Shown here: piece by piece, positions 21,291 to 33,530 of the stretch
Numbering within the stretch: the first letter of the stretch is position 1
Layout: the number at the start of each line of letters is the position of its first letter
Assembly: GCF_902686445.1 (NCBI RefSeq)
Contig: NC_062216.1
Location: 8,825,084-8,889,083, forward strand
Source of the DNA: Sciurus carolinensis
Lineage: Eukaryota > Chordata > Mammalia > Rodentia > Sciuridae
Reading direction: 5' to 3'
DNA length: 64,000 bases
Notes under the pieces: generated by a model
The model's input: the letters and a program-made list of their open reading frames with translations, nothing else
Told to the model about the DNA's origin: nothing
The model's database searches: none
Made by a program: the position numbers and the translations under genes

Positions 21291-22079
21291 TATAGCTTTA
21301 GGGATAAAAGGACGAAGAGGACTCTGAGGACTACCTTCCACTCTGTGAAAGAATGGCAAGTTCTTTAAAATGCAGCAATGGCACTTCTAATCCTAGAAAC
21401 CAAGGCCGGATCTCTAAAGGCATTTTCCCATTGAAATTCTAGGGTAAGTATCTGAAGGCCAAAGAACCAGAGATCCTTTGAATACATTATGTAGGTTAAG
21501 TAAGACTTGGGAGAAGGGTAGGCCTATGTAAATGCCAGCATTTATATAAATTTCTGTTTCAGAATCAGTAGCATTCTTTATTGCAGAAGCAAGTGCCTTT
21601 CCTAAACAGAAAAGCCATTCAGTGCTTGGGTCCTCACTACTGATTGCCAGCAGGGTATGAAATGAAGAGAGGAGGGTCTCACAGGCAGGGACGTCTGTTG
21701 TCCAGTCACTGCGGGTAGACGCCTCCAATCTGACTGGCCAAGCATGTGTCCCCTGCTCTCTGCTCCCTGGGGACACATTCCAAAGCCACATGCTCCAAGA
21801 GGACAACCTCTGTTGATGGTGATGACTTGTCCTCTGTCAAGGGTATACGGGGACAAGGAATATATTTCCATTTATCTTCAAAGCCCAGTGCTTGAGGAGC
21901 AGAAAGGTTAATTAGAGCAAGACCGGGTCAAAGTCAACTTCAGTAGAGATTTTGAAGGGGACTTGGGGGACATGCTCAAAAGTTTTAGAAAAATGGCAGC
22001 GATGTTTCTTTTCCTTTTGTTTTATGAATATCTAATGTGCTTCAAATTTTAAAACTGTTTCTTTCCTTGAGAAAGGTAA
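21291..22079. other. Unique intronic sequence, nothing recognised
   Basis: No repeat, exon or RNA recognised. Confidence 0.4.
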
Positions 22080-22245
22080 AGTAAAGGGAGGGGTGAGCAG
22101 GGAGGACAGAAGAGAGTGGAGGAGAGGATGGGGGTGCTCAAATCACAGCAGATGCATGTGTGGTGACATCGCAGAGAAGCCCATTAATCTGTACAATTAA
22201 TATGCATTAATAGTTGCTAGACATTTTTAAAAATATGCAGTAAGA
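22080..22245 (+). mobile_element. Probable rodent L1 3' UTR fragment
   Basis: Purine-rich GGAGGGGTGAGCAGGGAGGA followed by GTGGTGACATCGCAGAGAAG and CCCATTAATCTGTACAATTA and ATATGCATTAATA resembles the tail of rodent L1 copies. Confidence 0.45.
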
Positions 22246-23000
22246 CTGCTCAATAATGTACCTGCAATAATTCAAATTTGGGCATAAATTACCCAGCCAT
22301 AAACTCCCCGTCCCATGCTCAAACTGTGGTAGCTAGAATTCTCTTCTTCTGGGTGAGGGTTGGAAAGGCAGGAAGGGTGGGTGGGGATTGAAGAGTGGGT
22401 CCCAGACCCTCAGTCTGGGCACCAAGGAGCACCACCAACATCCATGCGGGTGACTGGAAGTCTCATGGAACTGGAGCTGCTAGTTCACTGGTATGGTAAT
22501 ATAAATCTGCCGCCCCGCAAGCAGAATATGGTCTTACAATCCCTCGCATTATCTGTTTCTTTGAAGCTCTTTTTCCAGCTCACAAATTCAAGGCATCTCA
22601 GTACAAGTCAGACTGGAGCTACGAGGGGTTGCCATGTGGTCCCCAAGACCTTGAACCTGCCTCTTCCATCTCCAGGGGTGGGTCCCTCAAGAACCCTGAC
22701 CAGACCCTGCCCCAGGAGTCCTCCACAGCATCAAGGATGGTTTGAATGACACTCAGCTATGGGACAGGGGTCCTGGGAGAGGAGGGGAATTCTTTTCACA
22801 CAAGCCCAGAGGCATATGGTTCTGTTTTTGTCCCTCACTGTTCCTGTAATTGGAGGCTACAGCATTTTAAGAGAAAGGTTAACTTAAAAGGTAAATGGAC
22901 ACAGTTCTGAGACAGAAGATTATTTAATTTCTAAAGGAAAATCATAAATAATCTTTCCATGGCATCAGAAAATGGTGATAGCATACAGTCAAGTAGGAAA
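22246..23000. other. Unique intronic sequence, nothing recognised
   Basis: Mostly unique DNA with a GC-rich interval 22360-22740. No gene recognised. Confidence 0.4.
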
Positions 23001-23007
23001 AGAAGCA

Positions 23008-23034
23008 AACACACACACACACACTCACACTCAA
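23008..23034 (+). repeat. (CA)n microsatellite
   Basis: Eight to nine CA units followed by interrupted CACT units. Confidence 0.85.
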
Positions 23035-23132
23035 CTAAGTAAAGAATGAAGACACAGGAGAAAGACTAGAAAGGAACAGTAAAAATATAATAGTGGCCAC
23101 TTTTCCATGCTGACCCATAGGGAATTTTTCTT

Positions 23133-23218
23133 CTTCTTTTTTTGCAGTGCTGGGGATTAGGACTCAGGGCCTCACACATGCTAGGCAAGCACTTTACTGA
23201 GCCATAACCCCATCCTCT
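23133..23218 (-). mobile_element. ID SINE (tRNA-derived)
   Basis: Minus-strand ID element with its tail at the left (TTTTTTTGCAGTGCTGGGGA). On the plus strand GGGCCTCACACATGCTAGGC and AAGCACTTTACTGAGCCATA correspond to the reversed B-box side and A-box side of the BC1/ID family. Confidence 0.85.
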
Positions 23219-23304
23219 TTTCTTCCTTCTTTACACTTCTATGTACTCCCAGTTTTTTTTTCTTAATATTTCTTTGACAATCAGTAAACCAGAAAAAGGA
23301 AAAG

Positions 23305-23319
23305 AAAAAAAAAAAAAAA
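23305..23319 (+). repeat. Poly(A) tract
   Basis: About 15 A inside a wider A/G-rich stretch (23290-23345). Confidence 0.8.
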
Positions 23320-24455
23320 CTAAAAGCAACACTGAAAAAGAAGAAGCAATCCCCCAGGTGCGTCTTGGAGCTGTGCACACCTCGTGCTCTCTGACTCTCA
23401 TGTTTGTTTTCTCTGAGTAGAAAGAACAAGAGAAGCAGCGAACTGCTGTGACATGGGAACAGCCAGTGCCCAACTTCTGTCCTGCTTCACCGCATAAGGA
23501 CCACAGAGGTCCCTCTCTCTCCAGGGTCCTGAGCACACTGAACTCTGCTCTTGCCCTTGGGTGGAGCACTCCGGGCTGCTGAGACTTCACAGGAACTTGA
23601 GGTGGCTGTCAGGGTTGGCTCCTCCGCTGGGCCGGGTAGGGCGCAGGAGCTCAGCCATTTGCAGCCACGTGTGTGTAGAAGGATGAAAGAAGGGTGACAG
23701 AGGCACCGGGCACAGCTGCCCAGCAGGTCCAAGCCCAGAGATCCATGTCAGGCCAGACGGCAGCACAGGAAAGCGGTCTGGCCAGCTGCTGCGCTTCAAG
23801 TTGGCAACACAGAGCGAGATGCAGCCCGGTCTGCTCTTCACCCCTCACCCACCGGCAAGGCCCCATCCCTCCCCACCGAGGGCCACTGACCAACCCAGCA
23901 TGGCGTCCCAGCTGCCAGGACACCCAGCCTCTTGGGGCACCCCAGACTCCCAGCACACACCACGGGACCCAGCAAAGCTCCATCCTCACTCAATTCATTT
24001 GTCGAAGAATTCTGTTTTTACTTTTATAAGACTTTTATCAATTACCGCCTTTAAGAACCATGTCTAACTGAAGCATCTATGAAAGCGTCTAATATTATAT
24101 TAATTGATGGGAAATTTCTACCTGACTTTTACAAAATCTCTCCATTAACACAAGTAATTTCTAATCACTATTGAAATTAGATAATATTAAAAGTAGAAAT
24201 TACATTTAAAATGAGGTTATCTTAAGGATTAAGATCTATATTTCAGCCTGATGCACATGACATCCTTCTGAATAGTGATATGGAAAATAGCAGGGCTGAA
24301 ACACTTGAGGAAGCCAAGACGAGTCCTTATATGCTAAGGTGCATGTTTTCTACTGATTCTAACACACATTTAGATTTTTAAGATTAATGTTAGGTATATC
24401 TATGAAGGATCACAGAGAAACCATACTTTCTATGTTTTTTTTAAAGTTGCCCCTC

Positions 24456-24613
24456 AAAGACTTGAAGGAAAGAAGGACTGTGTAGAGGGAAAAGAGGGGT
24501 GGGAGGGGTGGGAGGGGTGGGAGGGGTGGGGGGGAGGGGAAAAATATAATAAACATCATTACCCTATGTAAACGTAAAAAAAATAAATAAATAAATAAAA
24601 AAAAAAAAGACTT
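24456..24613 (+). mobile_element. Very short 5'-truncated L1 with target-site duplication
   Basis: The body, 24464-24605, starts in the polypurine 3' UTR (GGACTGTGTAGAGGGAAAAG), passes a G-rich tandem tract, AAAAATATAATAAACATCAT and TACCCTATGTAAACG, and ends in an A-rich tail with AAAT units. AAAGACTT at 24456-24463 is repeated at 24606-24613. The same 3' UTR occurs reversed at 39129-39716. A tail this short suggests early priming or a 3'-shortened transcript. Confidence 0.85.
24494..24540 (+). repeat. G-rich minisatellite (GAGGGGTGG)n in L1 3' UTR
   Basis: At least four GAGGGGTGG units, then GGGGGAGGGG. Repeated G-runs of 3-6 could form a G-quadruplex on the plus strand; in MSRA pre-mRNA the strand is C-rich. 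Confidence 0.85.
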
Positions 24614-27600
24614 ATATGCTCTTGTTTTATACTCTGCATACCCATGAAGCACAATTATCGACTTTTTCTGCAGCAGGTGCTATTGGTTCAACCATATGAA
24701 AATATTCAGTCATGTGCAGAGTAAAATCCTAGGAAGGCAATTAAGTCCTGCAGCCCACCAAAGTGCTCCTCCATCCTATCGAAGAGTCACATTATCTCTT
24801 TGGAGCCGGCCGTGTGCCTCTAGAACACCTCGAAATCCTTGTGAAACCTCTTTCCCTTGTGAACATGTCAGCAGCCCTAAGCAGGTCGCTGTCCCGTGAT
24901 GGGATGTTTGCCTGCTGGTTGGGCAAGGCGCTGTCAGCTGTCAGTCAACAGCTGGATGGGAATGGTCCAGTAACCGCCCCTCCTTGTCCAGTCCTCTGAT
25001 GGTGTGAATGGTGGGGCTGGTGCTCAGCTGAGCCCGGCTGCCCTGCCCTGCCCTGCCCTGCCCTCCCTGTGCAATCTGCTGCCAGGCCAACACAAACCTT
25101 TCCCCCAACATCCCTATCAGTACTGTCTCACCGCCTGCCATGGGCTGAGGTCAGCCCTACTGGTTCTCTGGTTCTCCATGAAAAGAATTCTGACTTTATT
25201 TCTTGACTGAAAATGGAGCATGGGATATGTTGTACCTTAGAGCACACTCACCTCCACTCTTTTCACCTTAGAAATGAAGGAAACACAGTTGAACACATGA
25301 CCTTAGAAGCAAGAAAAATAAATCATCCTAGAAATGGACACAGATGTCGGCCTTGCTCAGCCTGGCTGCCATTAAAAGAAGGTTTCAAATTTCTCCAATT
25401 ATTGCCTATTATTGGGGTCAGAAGGAAAGCAAAGATTCCGAGGGGAATAAAACACCGAAGACGGGATGCTAACACAGCTCAGTGAAGATCAGCTTCCACG
25501 AAGCAAAACACAGGTTCTTTGCTCATGAGCGCGCGTAGACAGGGCTGCGTGTGAGGACTGGCACGAGCTTCTGCGTCAACATTAATAGCTGGGCGATAAC
25601 AGGCGTCCCAACATGGGGAAACAGTGCAGGAGAAAATGTAGAATACACCACGACTTGTTTAAAAAGAAAAAATCTAGTTACTTTTGAACTCTGTTCCACA
25701 GGATGTATTCTTATTGAGAAACAGAAACAGCAAGCCCTGGGGAACACTTGGAAGCCCAGGAGCCTCTCCCAGTGACAGCTGCACTGGGACGCAGGCATGC
25801 AGGCAGCAGCCACGGAGCTCAGGCCTGCCTGAAGCTCCCTTTGCACCCAGTCCCAGCACCAAGGCCCCAGGTGATCCCACTCACATGCATCACCCAGCAG
25901 CAGGACTGGGACCTGGCTTCAGAGTGCCAAGTAATTTAGAGCACCCTAAACCCCTCAACAAGAGAGAGCACGGTTTCCTCTCTAAAACAGCTCTGCAGCC
26001 TCCAGAGCAACATGTTCATGGTCCTCTTTCCAAGGGGGAAAGGATTTTAAGAGAATCAATCATTTTAAATATTAAATATAATTAAAAATTATTAAAAATA
26101 AAAATATAGGTGTTTGGGTTTCCTCTTCCTGTCTTAGAGAACAGAGAGAGGGGACTGAGTTTAGTACCCCAGCAAGTATGCCATCTTTCTGGCATTTGTT
26201 ACCTATTTGAACTTTTTCTCTGTCCCTCCTACCTCTCATCCTTTCCATTTTCATCTGTTTTTCTATTTTCCTCCATAACACAAGATAGGGGTATTTTAAA
26301 ATCTGCCTCAGATGTTTACCATTGGAATTTGAAAAGCACTTCAGACATTCTACGTTTCCCTTTAAAAATTAAGTTTTCACTATGAAACTTTCAATTGATT
26401 TTGAAACAGAATTCAACATAATTTTTTTTTTTAATCCAACTCTTCCTAGAGAGACAGCACATGTAAATCGGCTGCTCTGAAAATTTCCCCTAAGGATCTG
26501 ACCTTCTGAGATAGCAGGCTCGTCTTGTGGCTCATTAAGGGAAGTTGGATAACCCAGAAAGATACATATTAAGAAGCATAATGAACAAAATCTTCAATAG
26601 CAGTTCTACAAATGACAAAGAGGCATTTTATGGTGTTTTCCATACTTGTCTTTCTATGAAAACCAGAACATCTTAACTTGAGGAAGTTAGTGGAAGTAGG
26701 TAGGCCCTTCCCATATGCTTCTGAGCATCTGGCTTCATGAAGGGACAGAGACATGGGCACAGAGCCATGTGTTATCTTGCTTGAATATATGCTCAAGCAT
26801 CACTTATTCAAGCCATAAGCACTCCCTGGACCAATCCTCTAATGATGGACTGGAGCATTGCTAAATGGGAGTCATGTCTGAAAATACCAAACACAGGAGA
26901 GGCAGAGGTGGGAGACTTCCTTGGAGACCAACGTGGGGGTACAAATGGTGTCTCTGCGAAGGCATCCAACTTCCCAAAAGACGTGGGGTGAAGGGGTCCA
27001 AGGCAGGCTAAATGTTTCTCCTGGGCTAAGTCTAATTGCATGTCTTTGGGAGCACCTGATTAAGACCTTATAGTTCTGGAAATGCAGAAGACAACTGTGA
27101 CCTGGCAAACCTCAACTATTAAGGGACTTTGGTACAGTGCCTGCAGAAAATCCAATCTTGAGTAGAATCAGATCTACCAAACTCTTAGTGCTAAGAGTAA
27201 ATCATAGTAATCTCTATTTTCTGTCACTGTCTCTTTCCAAAAGACTGATAGCTCAAAATGTAAACTATTGCTGGAAAGATTTCTGGGGAGGACATAAGGT
27301 TGCACAGGCAAGTCACAAACTTAAAAATGAGTCACACTCAAAAGCATGCTTATAAGAAAGAAATCTCAGATACCAAATTCATTTCCCCAGGAACATGCTG
27401 GTATTTAGTGGTGAGCTAGCCCACGAGGGCCTACTCAGTCTATAACAAGTATCAAATATAACTCTTCCTTGGGATTCTGACTGCCATTTATGAGATACTG
27501 CTTCAGTAAGAAAAATATATTCTAAATTCTACCCTGTACATCAAGAAGACACCTTTCATAATGGTCATGTAGGTTGCAAGCTATAAGAGAAGAAAATAAA

Positions 27601-27908
27601 GAATTTTCCTTCTTTTCCAAGCTGTGCAACTATTAGCCTGACAGTAGAAAGATATCTCCACACTGACTTAAGGAAAACAGTGGCTTCCTTGGAGCTCACC
27701 TTGAAGGAAATTCATTGCTGCACAACCATCACCAAACAAATGCAAGCTGCATTCCAAATTCAGAGGTCAACTTCACCTTAGGGTACGAAGCTGGGTGGTT
27801 CTAGCTCAGGACTCCCACACAGCTGCAACCCAGGTGCTAGTTAGACAGTAGTCTCATCGGCAGGTTTGATGTTGGTAGGGGATCAGGGAGCTTGAGAACA
27901 GATCCTCT
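24614..27908. other. Intronic sequence, mostly unique
   Basis: Contains a (CTGCC)n run at 25038-25064 and an AT-rich patch at 26060-26110. The remainder shows no recognised repeat, exon or RNA. Some stretches (26570-27120) may be very old unclassifiable repeats. Confidence 0.4.
25038..25064 (+). repeat. (CTGCC)n pentanucleotide repeat
   Basis: About five tandem CTGCC units. Confidence 0.9.
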
Positions 27909-28359
27909 TGCTATGATTTAGATAAGAAGTGGTCCCAAAGACTCATGTGTTGAGGGGCTGGTCCCCAGTGCAGCAATGTTCAGTGTGAGATTTAAAGGAA
28001 GTGATTGGATCATGTGGGTTCTCATCTCATCAGTGGATTAATCCACTGACAGCTGAATGGATTACTGAGAGATGGTAGAAACTTGTAGATGGTGAGGCAT
28101 GGTTAGAGGAAGTAGGTCACTGGAGGAATGTCCTGAAAGGTATTTCTTGTCCCAGCCCCTTCCTCTCCCTCCTTCTGCTTCCTGGCTGCCAAAAGCAGAG
28201 CAACTTTCCTTCACCACAACTCTCTTCCATGATGGTCAGCAACAGAGCCCGCTGACCATGAACTGAAACCTCTGAAACTGAGAGCCAAAATAAATCTTTC
28301 CTCCTCTTGAGTTGTTCTTGTCAGAAATTTTGGTCACAGCAACAAAAAGCTGACGAACA
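27909..28359 (+). mobile_element. MaLR-type solo LTR
   Basis: Begins TGCTATGATTTAGATAAGAA, contains CTCATGTGTTGAGGGGC, GTGATTGGATCATG, CTTCCATGATGGTCAGC, the AATAAA-containing AGCCAAAATAAATCTTTCC, and ends CAGCAACAAAAAGCTGACGA-ACA. It is more diverged than the 533-962 copy but has the same order of blocks. No retroviral genes. Confidence 0.75.
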
Positions 28360-28399
28360 CGCCTCCTCATAGCCACAAATCCTCTGATGCGGCTCTGTT

Positions 28400-28752
28400 C
28401 ATAGGTGAAGCTCGATTCCTTTCCCTTGGAGTGCGGCCTGGACCTGGTGATACACTTCTGTTGAACAGAACACAACAGGAGTACTGAGGGGCCCATTCTG
28501 AGAGCAGGCTATAAACCATGACACCCGACTCAGGTGCTCTCTCTTGTATGACCCACGTGGCAAGACACTGAGGCCCCAGAAGATGAAATGCCACTGACAC
28601 CTTCATGGAAGCCTGGCAAGAACCCCGAGTCTGGGCACCCAGCAAGGCCACACCTTGATTCCTGACCCAAAGAAAACATGAGCAGGATGACTGTTTTAAG
28701 CTGCACATTTTGGGATAATTGGTGACACAGCAACAGAACATTAATATACTAA
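28400..28752 (+). mobile_element. MLT1-type LTR, partial
   Basis: Ends in the MLT1 signature GTTTTAAGCTGCACATTTTG, GGATAATTGGTGACACAGCA, ACAGAACATTAATATACTA. Upstream CCTTGGAGTGCGGCCTGGAC and CACACCTTGATTCCTGACCC fit MLT1 internal blocks. It directly follows the younger LTR. Confidence 0.7.
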
Positions 28753-30570
28753 TGTGTTCTAATAAAGCAAAAAGAATGCCTTTATTGCAAACAAAAATTA
28801 ATGGCATGTGCCAGGAAAGCAAACCATCTTTTATGAAGCTAATTTCCACAGGAAAATATATATTTCCAGTCTAAGTGATTTACAAATCAACCCCTGGAAC
28901 ATGACCCATTTCTAGGTTGGAGACTATCTCTATGCAATTTATTTTTTCCACACTTTGTTCCCTAGTGTGCTGGCATTGCTAAAACAGGCACTTCTGAACC
29001 ACCAAAGTCTAGGGATAGTGTATAAAATATCAAAGCAGGGCTTTTAGCACTTTTGCAATAATTCTGGCAATTTTTATTCATTTGCATTATCCAGGGAATT
29101 GTTCTCTACTTTTCCTGCTGTTTTGTTTGGGGAAGTTATATCTGTGCTTCATAGGGCTTACAGAAACAATGAAGAAAAATGTTTTTCCAAAATTCCAGCG
29201 AGGCTAAATTTAAATTCATGCCAAAGGCCTAACTACAATGGAGAGAATTTTCTGTGTTTCGGTGGGGTTTTGTTTGGTTGACTGGTTGTTTAGTTGCATT
29301 TGGGGGCTTTTTTCTTTGACTAAATGAAAGTAAAAAGATGGCTGGACTATTTCTATTCAGAGTGATGCTTTGAGAAATTTGTATTCCCTTCTTCTCTATG
29401 GGAACAAAATGTAATCTGAAAAGTTTAATTGTTGCTGGATAAGAACTTTTAGCCTGGATACTTCCTCCATAAGTAGCTCAAGGTGCTAGTACCTCTATTC
29501 TAAACAGGAAAATAGTGAGATTCTATTATAGCCTGGGTCCACAGTATCTCGAGAAACTCTAAACCTCTCTGCAAACTGCCATGAAACCCTGCAAGACTGA
29601 AGCTGAGGCTGATCACTTCCGTGATGCTGGAGGCCATGTTCTAGTCACTGAGGCAGAAACATCGCTCACCACTCTTCTCTCACTCTCCCTCCTGTTAGTG
29701 AAGTTCCAGGTGTAAATACATAGGAAGGAGGGACAAGGAGAGGAGAAAAAAATAACAGCTGAATACAGAGCACTGTCTCTCGTCCTTCAGAAACTGAGAA
29801 GCAGAACCACAGGTGACAACTCAGTTCCAACAGTGCTTACGAGGAATTCTTGCATAGCGGCCTGGATCCAATTAGGAGACGCAAACCACAAGGCAGGCCA
29901 AAGAGGGGAAGTCTGACACACAGAAAACCGACAGCGATGAAAGACTCAGCATGTGATCTAAGGAGGCTCTCCCGGCACCCCAGGGCTGCGGGAGGACCAA
30001 GGAAGGACAAGTGTGGAAGGAGACAGACCTGCTGCAGGAGGAGGGTTTCGGCCACCAGACAGCGAGAACCAATCTGGAAATGCTGGCAAACAATGGGTCA
30101 CCCAACCAGAACACAGGTGATTTGCAACCAGGGACACTGCTGTGCTTGTGCAGGGGTGTCCAGAACCTGATGGGGACAGGAGGTCTTAGGAGCACCTGCA
30201 TGGACTCTGGGCATAGCCACAGCAGAAGCAGCACAGGCCTGGCAGCCTAGCGGCTCTGGTCCCCTGTTGCTATGGGAAAATCATCACTCGACCAAGGCTG
30301 TAAAGGCACAGAGAAACTATGTTCCGGGCACATGGTGAGGACAGGTGTCAACAGAGGTCCTCAAGCACATAGCACTAACCCCTGACCCTTTCCACCAATG
30401 GCCAGAGAGACTTCCTCCAGCCGTGTCCCTCACAGTGTCCTCTACTGAGACTGCTTCAGAGCATGATCACATGACATGAGACATACTAAAAAATTCCTTT
30501 GTTTATTTAGAGCTTATAAAGAGGGGTGTATTCAGACCTGAGAAGCAAGAAGTTAGTGCTAGACATGCCC
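28753..30570. other. Intronic sequence, mostly unique
   Basis: 28990-29330 is AT-rich non-repetitive DNA with an octamer-like ATTTGCAT at about 29079. The rest shows nothing recognised. Confidence 0.4.
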
Positions 30571-30574
30571 TGAA

Positions 30575-31000
30575 AGACACGAATTACCAAAAGAAACACA
30601 AGAAACTGAAAATCCAACATAGAAAACTCCAGGTTCATAAGTGTTCACTGGGAAATTCCAGATACACTTAAGGCAGGGATTTTTTTTTTTTTTTCTGAGC
30701 GCGTAAGACCCACATTACTCTGATGTCAAAACCCAAAAAAGACACATGAAAACTATGCCCAAAGCTTTCTTCTGAATATAAGCCAAAAAATCCTTTAATA
30801 CTACTGAATTCAGTAATATAGAGTAACCATGGCCAAGTGGGGTTCGTCCAAGGAATTTACTTGTTTTAACATTCAGAAAACTCTATAATTTACCACATGA
30901 ATACATTTTTTAAAAAAATTGATCACCTCAAGGATGCTGGGAAAGTTTTAACCCTATTCATCCGGTGTTCATTAGAGGAGCATGCTGTTCAAGGTCACTG
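30575..31000 (+). mobile_element. Old L1M ORF2 fragment (reverse transcriptase region)
   Basis: Follows the L1 ORF2 nucleotide order: AAACTCCAGGTTCATAAGTG, a short poly(T) insertion at 30679-30694, CATTACTCTGATGTCAAAAC, TTCAGTAATATAGAGTAACC, 'CCATGGCCAAGTGGGGTTC', GTTTTAACATTCAGAAAACT. There are many stops and indels, so it is non-functional. Confidence 0.75.
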
Positions 31001-32798
31001 CGGGTGTTTCCTAGAGGAGTGAACAGCCCTCTGTGCTCATTACATCATCGTTACAAAAAGCTACACATGTGGCAAAGCTCCACAGAGCCACACACCAAAA
31101 AGCAAAGTAACTGGTGAAATGCAAAGTCTGCATCTGAGCTGAGAGTACTGCACCAATGCTCTGACCACGAGCCGCTTGGTGTACAATGGCCCCTGGAGGA
31201 AGCGGGTCAAGACACACACTGGAACTCGGCCCAACTTGGACAACGTCTTGTGGGTCTTAAACTATTTCAAATTAAGATTTTAAAATCTTGTGAGAAAGCC
31301 TAAACATATAAATGTTCTGCAATTGTTTAAAATCTGACCTAACAAAAACCGAAAGCTGGAAAAGCAAACTGGAAAGATTTTCCTTCCCCGAATGTGATTT
31401 TCAAAGTCCCACAGTATTAACCCATTCGTTTGACCTGTTAAATTCTGTGAGTTTGTGGTCTATGCGTATGATCATTTCAAAAGGTTGAATAGTTGATAGT
31501 TCTATTTATTGAGTACATCACGACTATTATAGAAATACTTCTGAATAAAGGAATGGCCAGAGCATAGCTCCATGCGGACGGGCAACATGCTATTTACCTA
31601 ACACACTCGGAGGACCTCAGAAACTTAACCTGAAAACAGTGATAGTAAGCAACTACTGACCGCTGGAACATGCAGCAGCATCAAAACATCTTGGGAAGAA
31701 ATACAGACAAACACAAACAAGTAAGTTGTACTGCGTTGTTACAATGAATAATCTACCTGGTTTTTTTCCTCAGACTACCAGACCCTAGTTTGTAGAGCAA
31801 TGAGTAAGTGTTCCCTTGTGCTGTGGGGTAGTCTTTTCTGGGGGTGCCTGCAGAGTCCCCCTCTGCAGCATTCCTAGCAAGGACCCTAGCATTCAATGCA
31901 GGGCCTGGAGAGGGAGCGGAAGGCAGCCTGGGCACGAGGGAAAAATCAAGCTTCTTTCGAAGCCTCCTATTCCTTTCCCATGCTTCTTCCCAAATTCCAC
32001 AAGTAGGCATATTTTAAGGAAATTTGTATTCCAGGATGCATCAAGAGCAGGTACAAAGCAAACCCCCTTGAGATACTCCAGAGATCACCAGTCAAGTTTC
32101 AGGCAATATCTGGTCACTGTGGATGACCTGGAGACCAAATGTGGAAGAAGGCTCGGCCATGTGGTCCTTGTGGCCAAAGGAAGATGGCCAGCAGCTGGCC
32201 GTACCCCCCCACTGAAGCATCACACCAAGGAAGGACTCTAAAGCTGTCCTCTGCAGCATAATGGCAGGTCCCATGTCTTTAAAAACTAGCTAAGATGAAA
32301 AGTATAGCTAAATTTGAAACTCCATGTAAGTCCCCGTTGAAAGAAATCCTTCATGAAATTGTTCAGAAACAAAAGCCATCCCTCTGCCAACACTGGAAAG
32401 CATGAATTTGCAGGACCAACCATCAGAATGGCTGATGACAGCTTACACAAAAAGATCTAAGCCTGGTATTTTTACAAAAACCAAAGCAAGACCTTTTCTC
32501 TATATTGAGCTCACAGATAAATGACACATAGGATTTAAATCTAACATTTTCACTGAAGAGACAATAGCCGCACAGCAGGACTGACCTTATTTCACACAGA
32601 GGCAGCTTCTGCCTGGTCACCTCCTACCCCTCCTGAGGCAGCCACAGCGGCCCGAAATCCCTCCAGGAGGTAACAAGGCCTTTTACCTGCACTTAAAGTT
32701 TCAAGTCACATGTGCTTCCAGGAGAACGAACACAGTGACAATTTTACCCAAAGGTAAATGGTTGCTGTCCAATTATTCCTACAACAACTGGCAAAGTG
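31001..32798. other. Intronic sequence, nothing recognised
   Basis: No interspersed repeat, exon or RNA recognised. Confidence 0.4.
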
Positions 32799-33136
32799 TT
32801 GGGTTGGCAAAGCTATGGCCAACTCACCAAATCTAGCCCGCCTCCTGTTTTTGTAGGGCCCATGGGTTGAGCGGTTTTACTACTTTTTTAAATGATTGAA
32901 AAACAATCACAGGAAGAAAAATGTTTCGTGACACATGCAAATTCTACAAGATTCAAATTCAAGTGTCATTAAATAAAGTTTTATTGGAACACAGCCACAC
33001 TCATTCATTTATATATTGTCTATGGCTGCCTTCACTCTACAATGGCAGACTGCAGCGGCTGTGACAGAGACCGTATGGCCTGCAAAGCCTAAAATATTTA
33101 CCATCTGGACCTTGATAGGAATGTTTGCCAGCCCTT
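32799..33136 (+). mobile_element. hAT-superfamily non-autonomous DNA transposon relic
   Basis: Begins GTTGGGTTGGCAAAGCTATG, includes CAAATCTAGCCCGCCTCCTG, TAAATAAAGTTTTATTGGAA, CACAGCCACACTCATTCATT, GACAGAGACCGTATGGCCTG, CAAAGCCTAAAATATTTACC, and ends ATGTTTGCCAGCCCTT. The GGCAAA and TTTGCC ends are degenerate inverted repeats. The layout fits mammal-wide hAT MITE-like elements. Confidence 0.8.
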
Positions 33137-33394
33137 GTCCTCGAACAGCCATGAGAAGAAGATGGGAATGTGCAGATAGGAGGAAGTCTCTCTTTCAGTA
33201 AGGAGAAAATTCCCAGTGAGGACAGGGCTGCATGAGAAAGGCCAGGAGCACACGAGTCCAACTTGGCTCTTGTGGCCTCTGCGCCCAGGTCCAGTGCAGG
33301 ACGATATCCTCAGGAAGGGGGGTCACTACGATGCCAACGACCACCATGTGGCAAGAGCTGAAGCCCCAACTATGCAGCTCTGGGGGCTCCACTC

Positions 33395-33530
33395 CTGAAC
33401 TTCCCCTTCAAGCAACTCACACGACCCCTCTGAGTTTCCATTGCCTTATCTGAAAAAAAAAAAAAAGAATATAAATAATAAATACTATCTACCTTGCACG
33501 GCCATTGTGAGGGGAAGAGCTACACGAACG
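33395..33530 (+). mobile_element. MIR SINE fragment with A-rich insertion
   Basis: AGCAACTCACACGACCCCTC, TGAGTTTCCATTGCCTTATC, then a 14-A run, AATAATAAATACTATCTACC and GCCATTGTGAGGGGAAGA follow the MIR 3' half. Confidence 0.6.
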
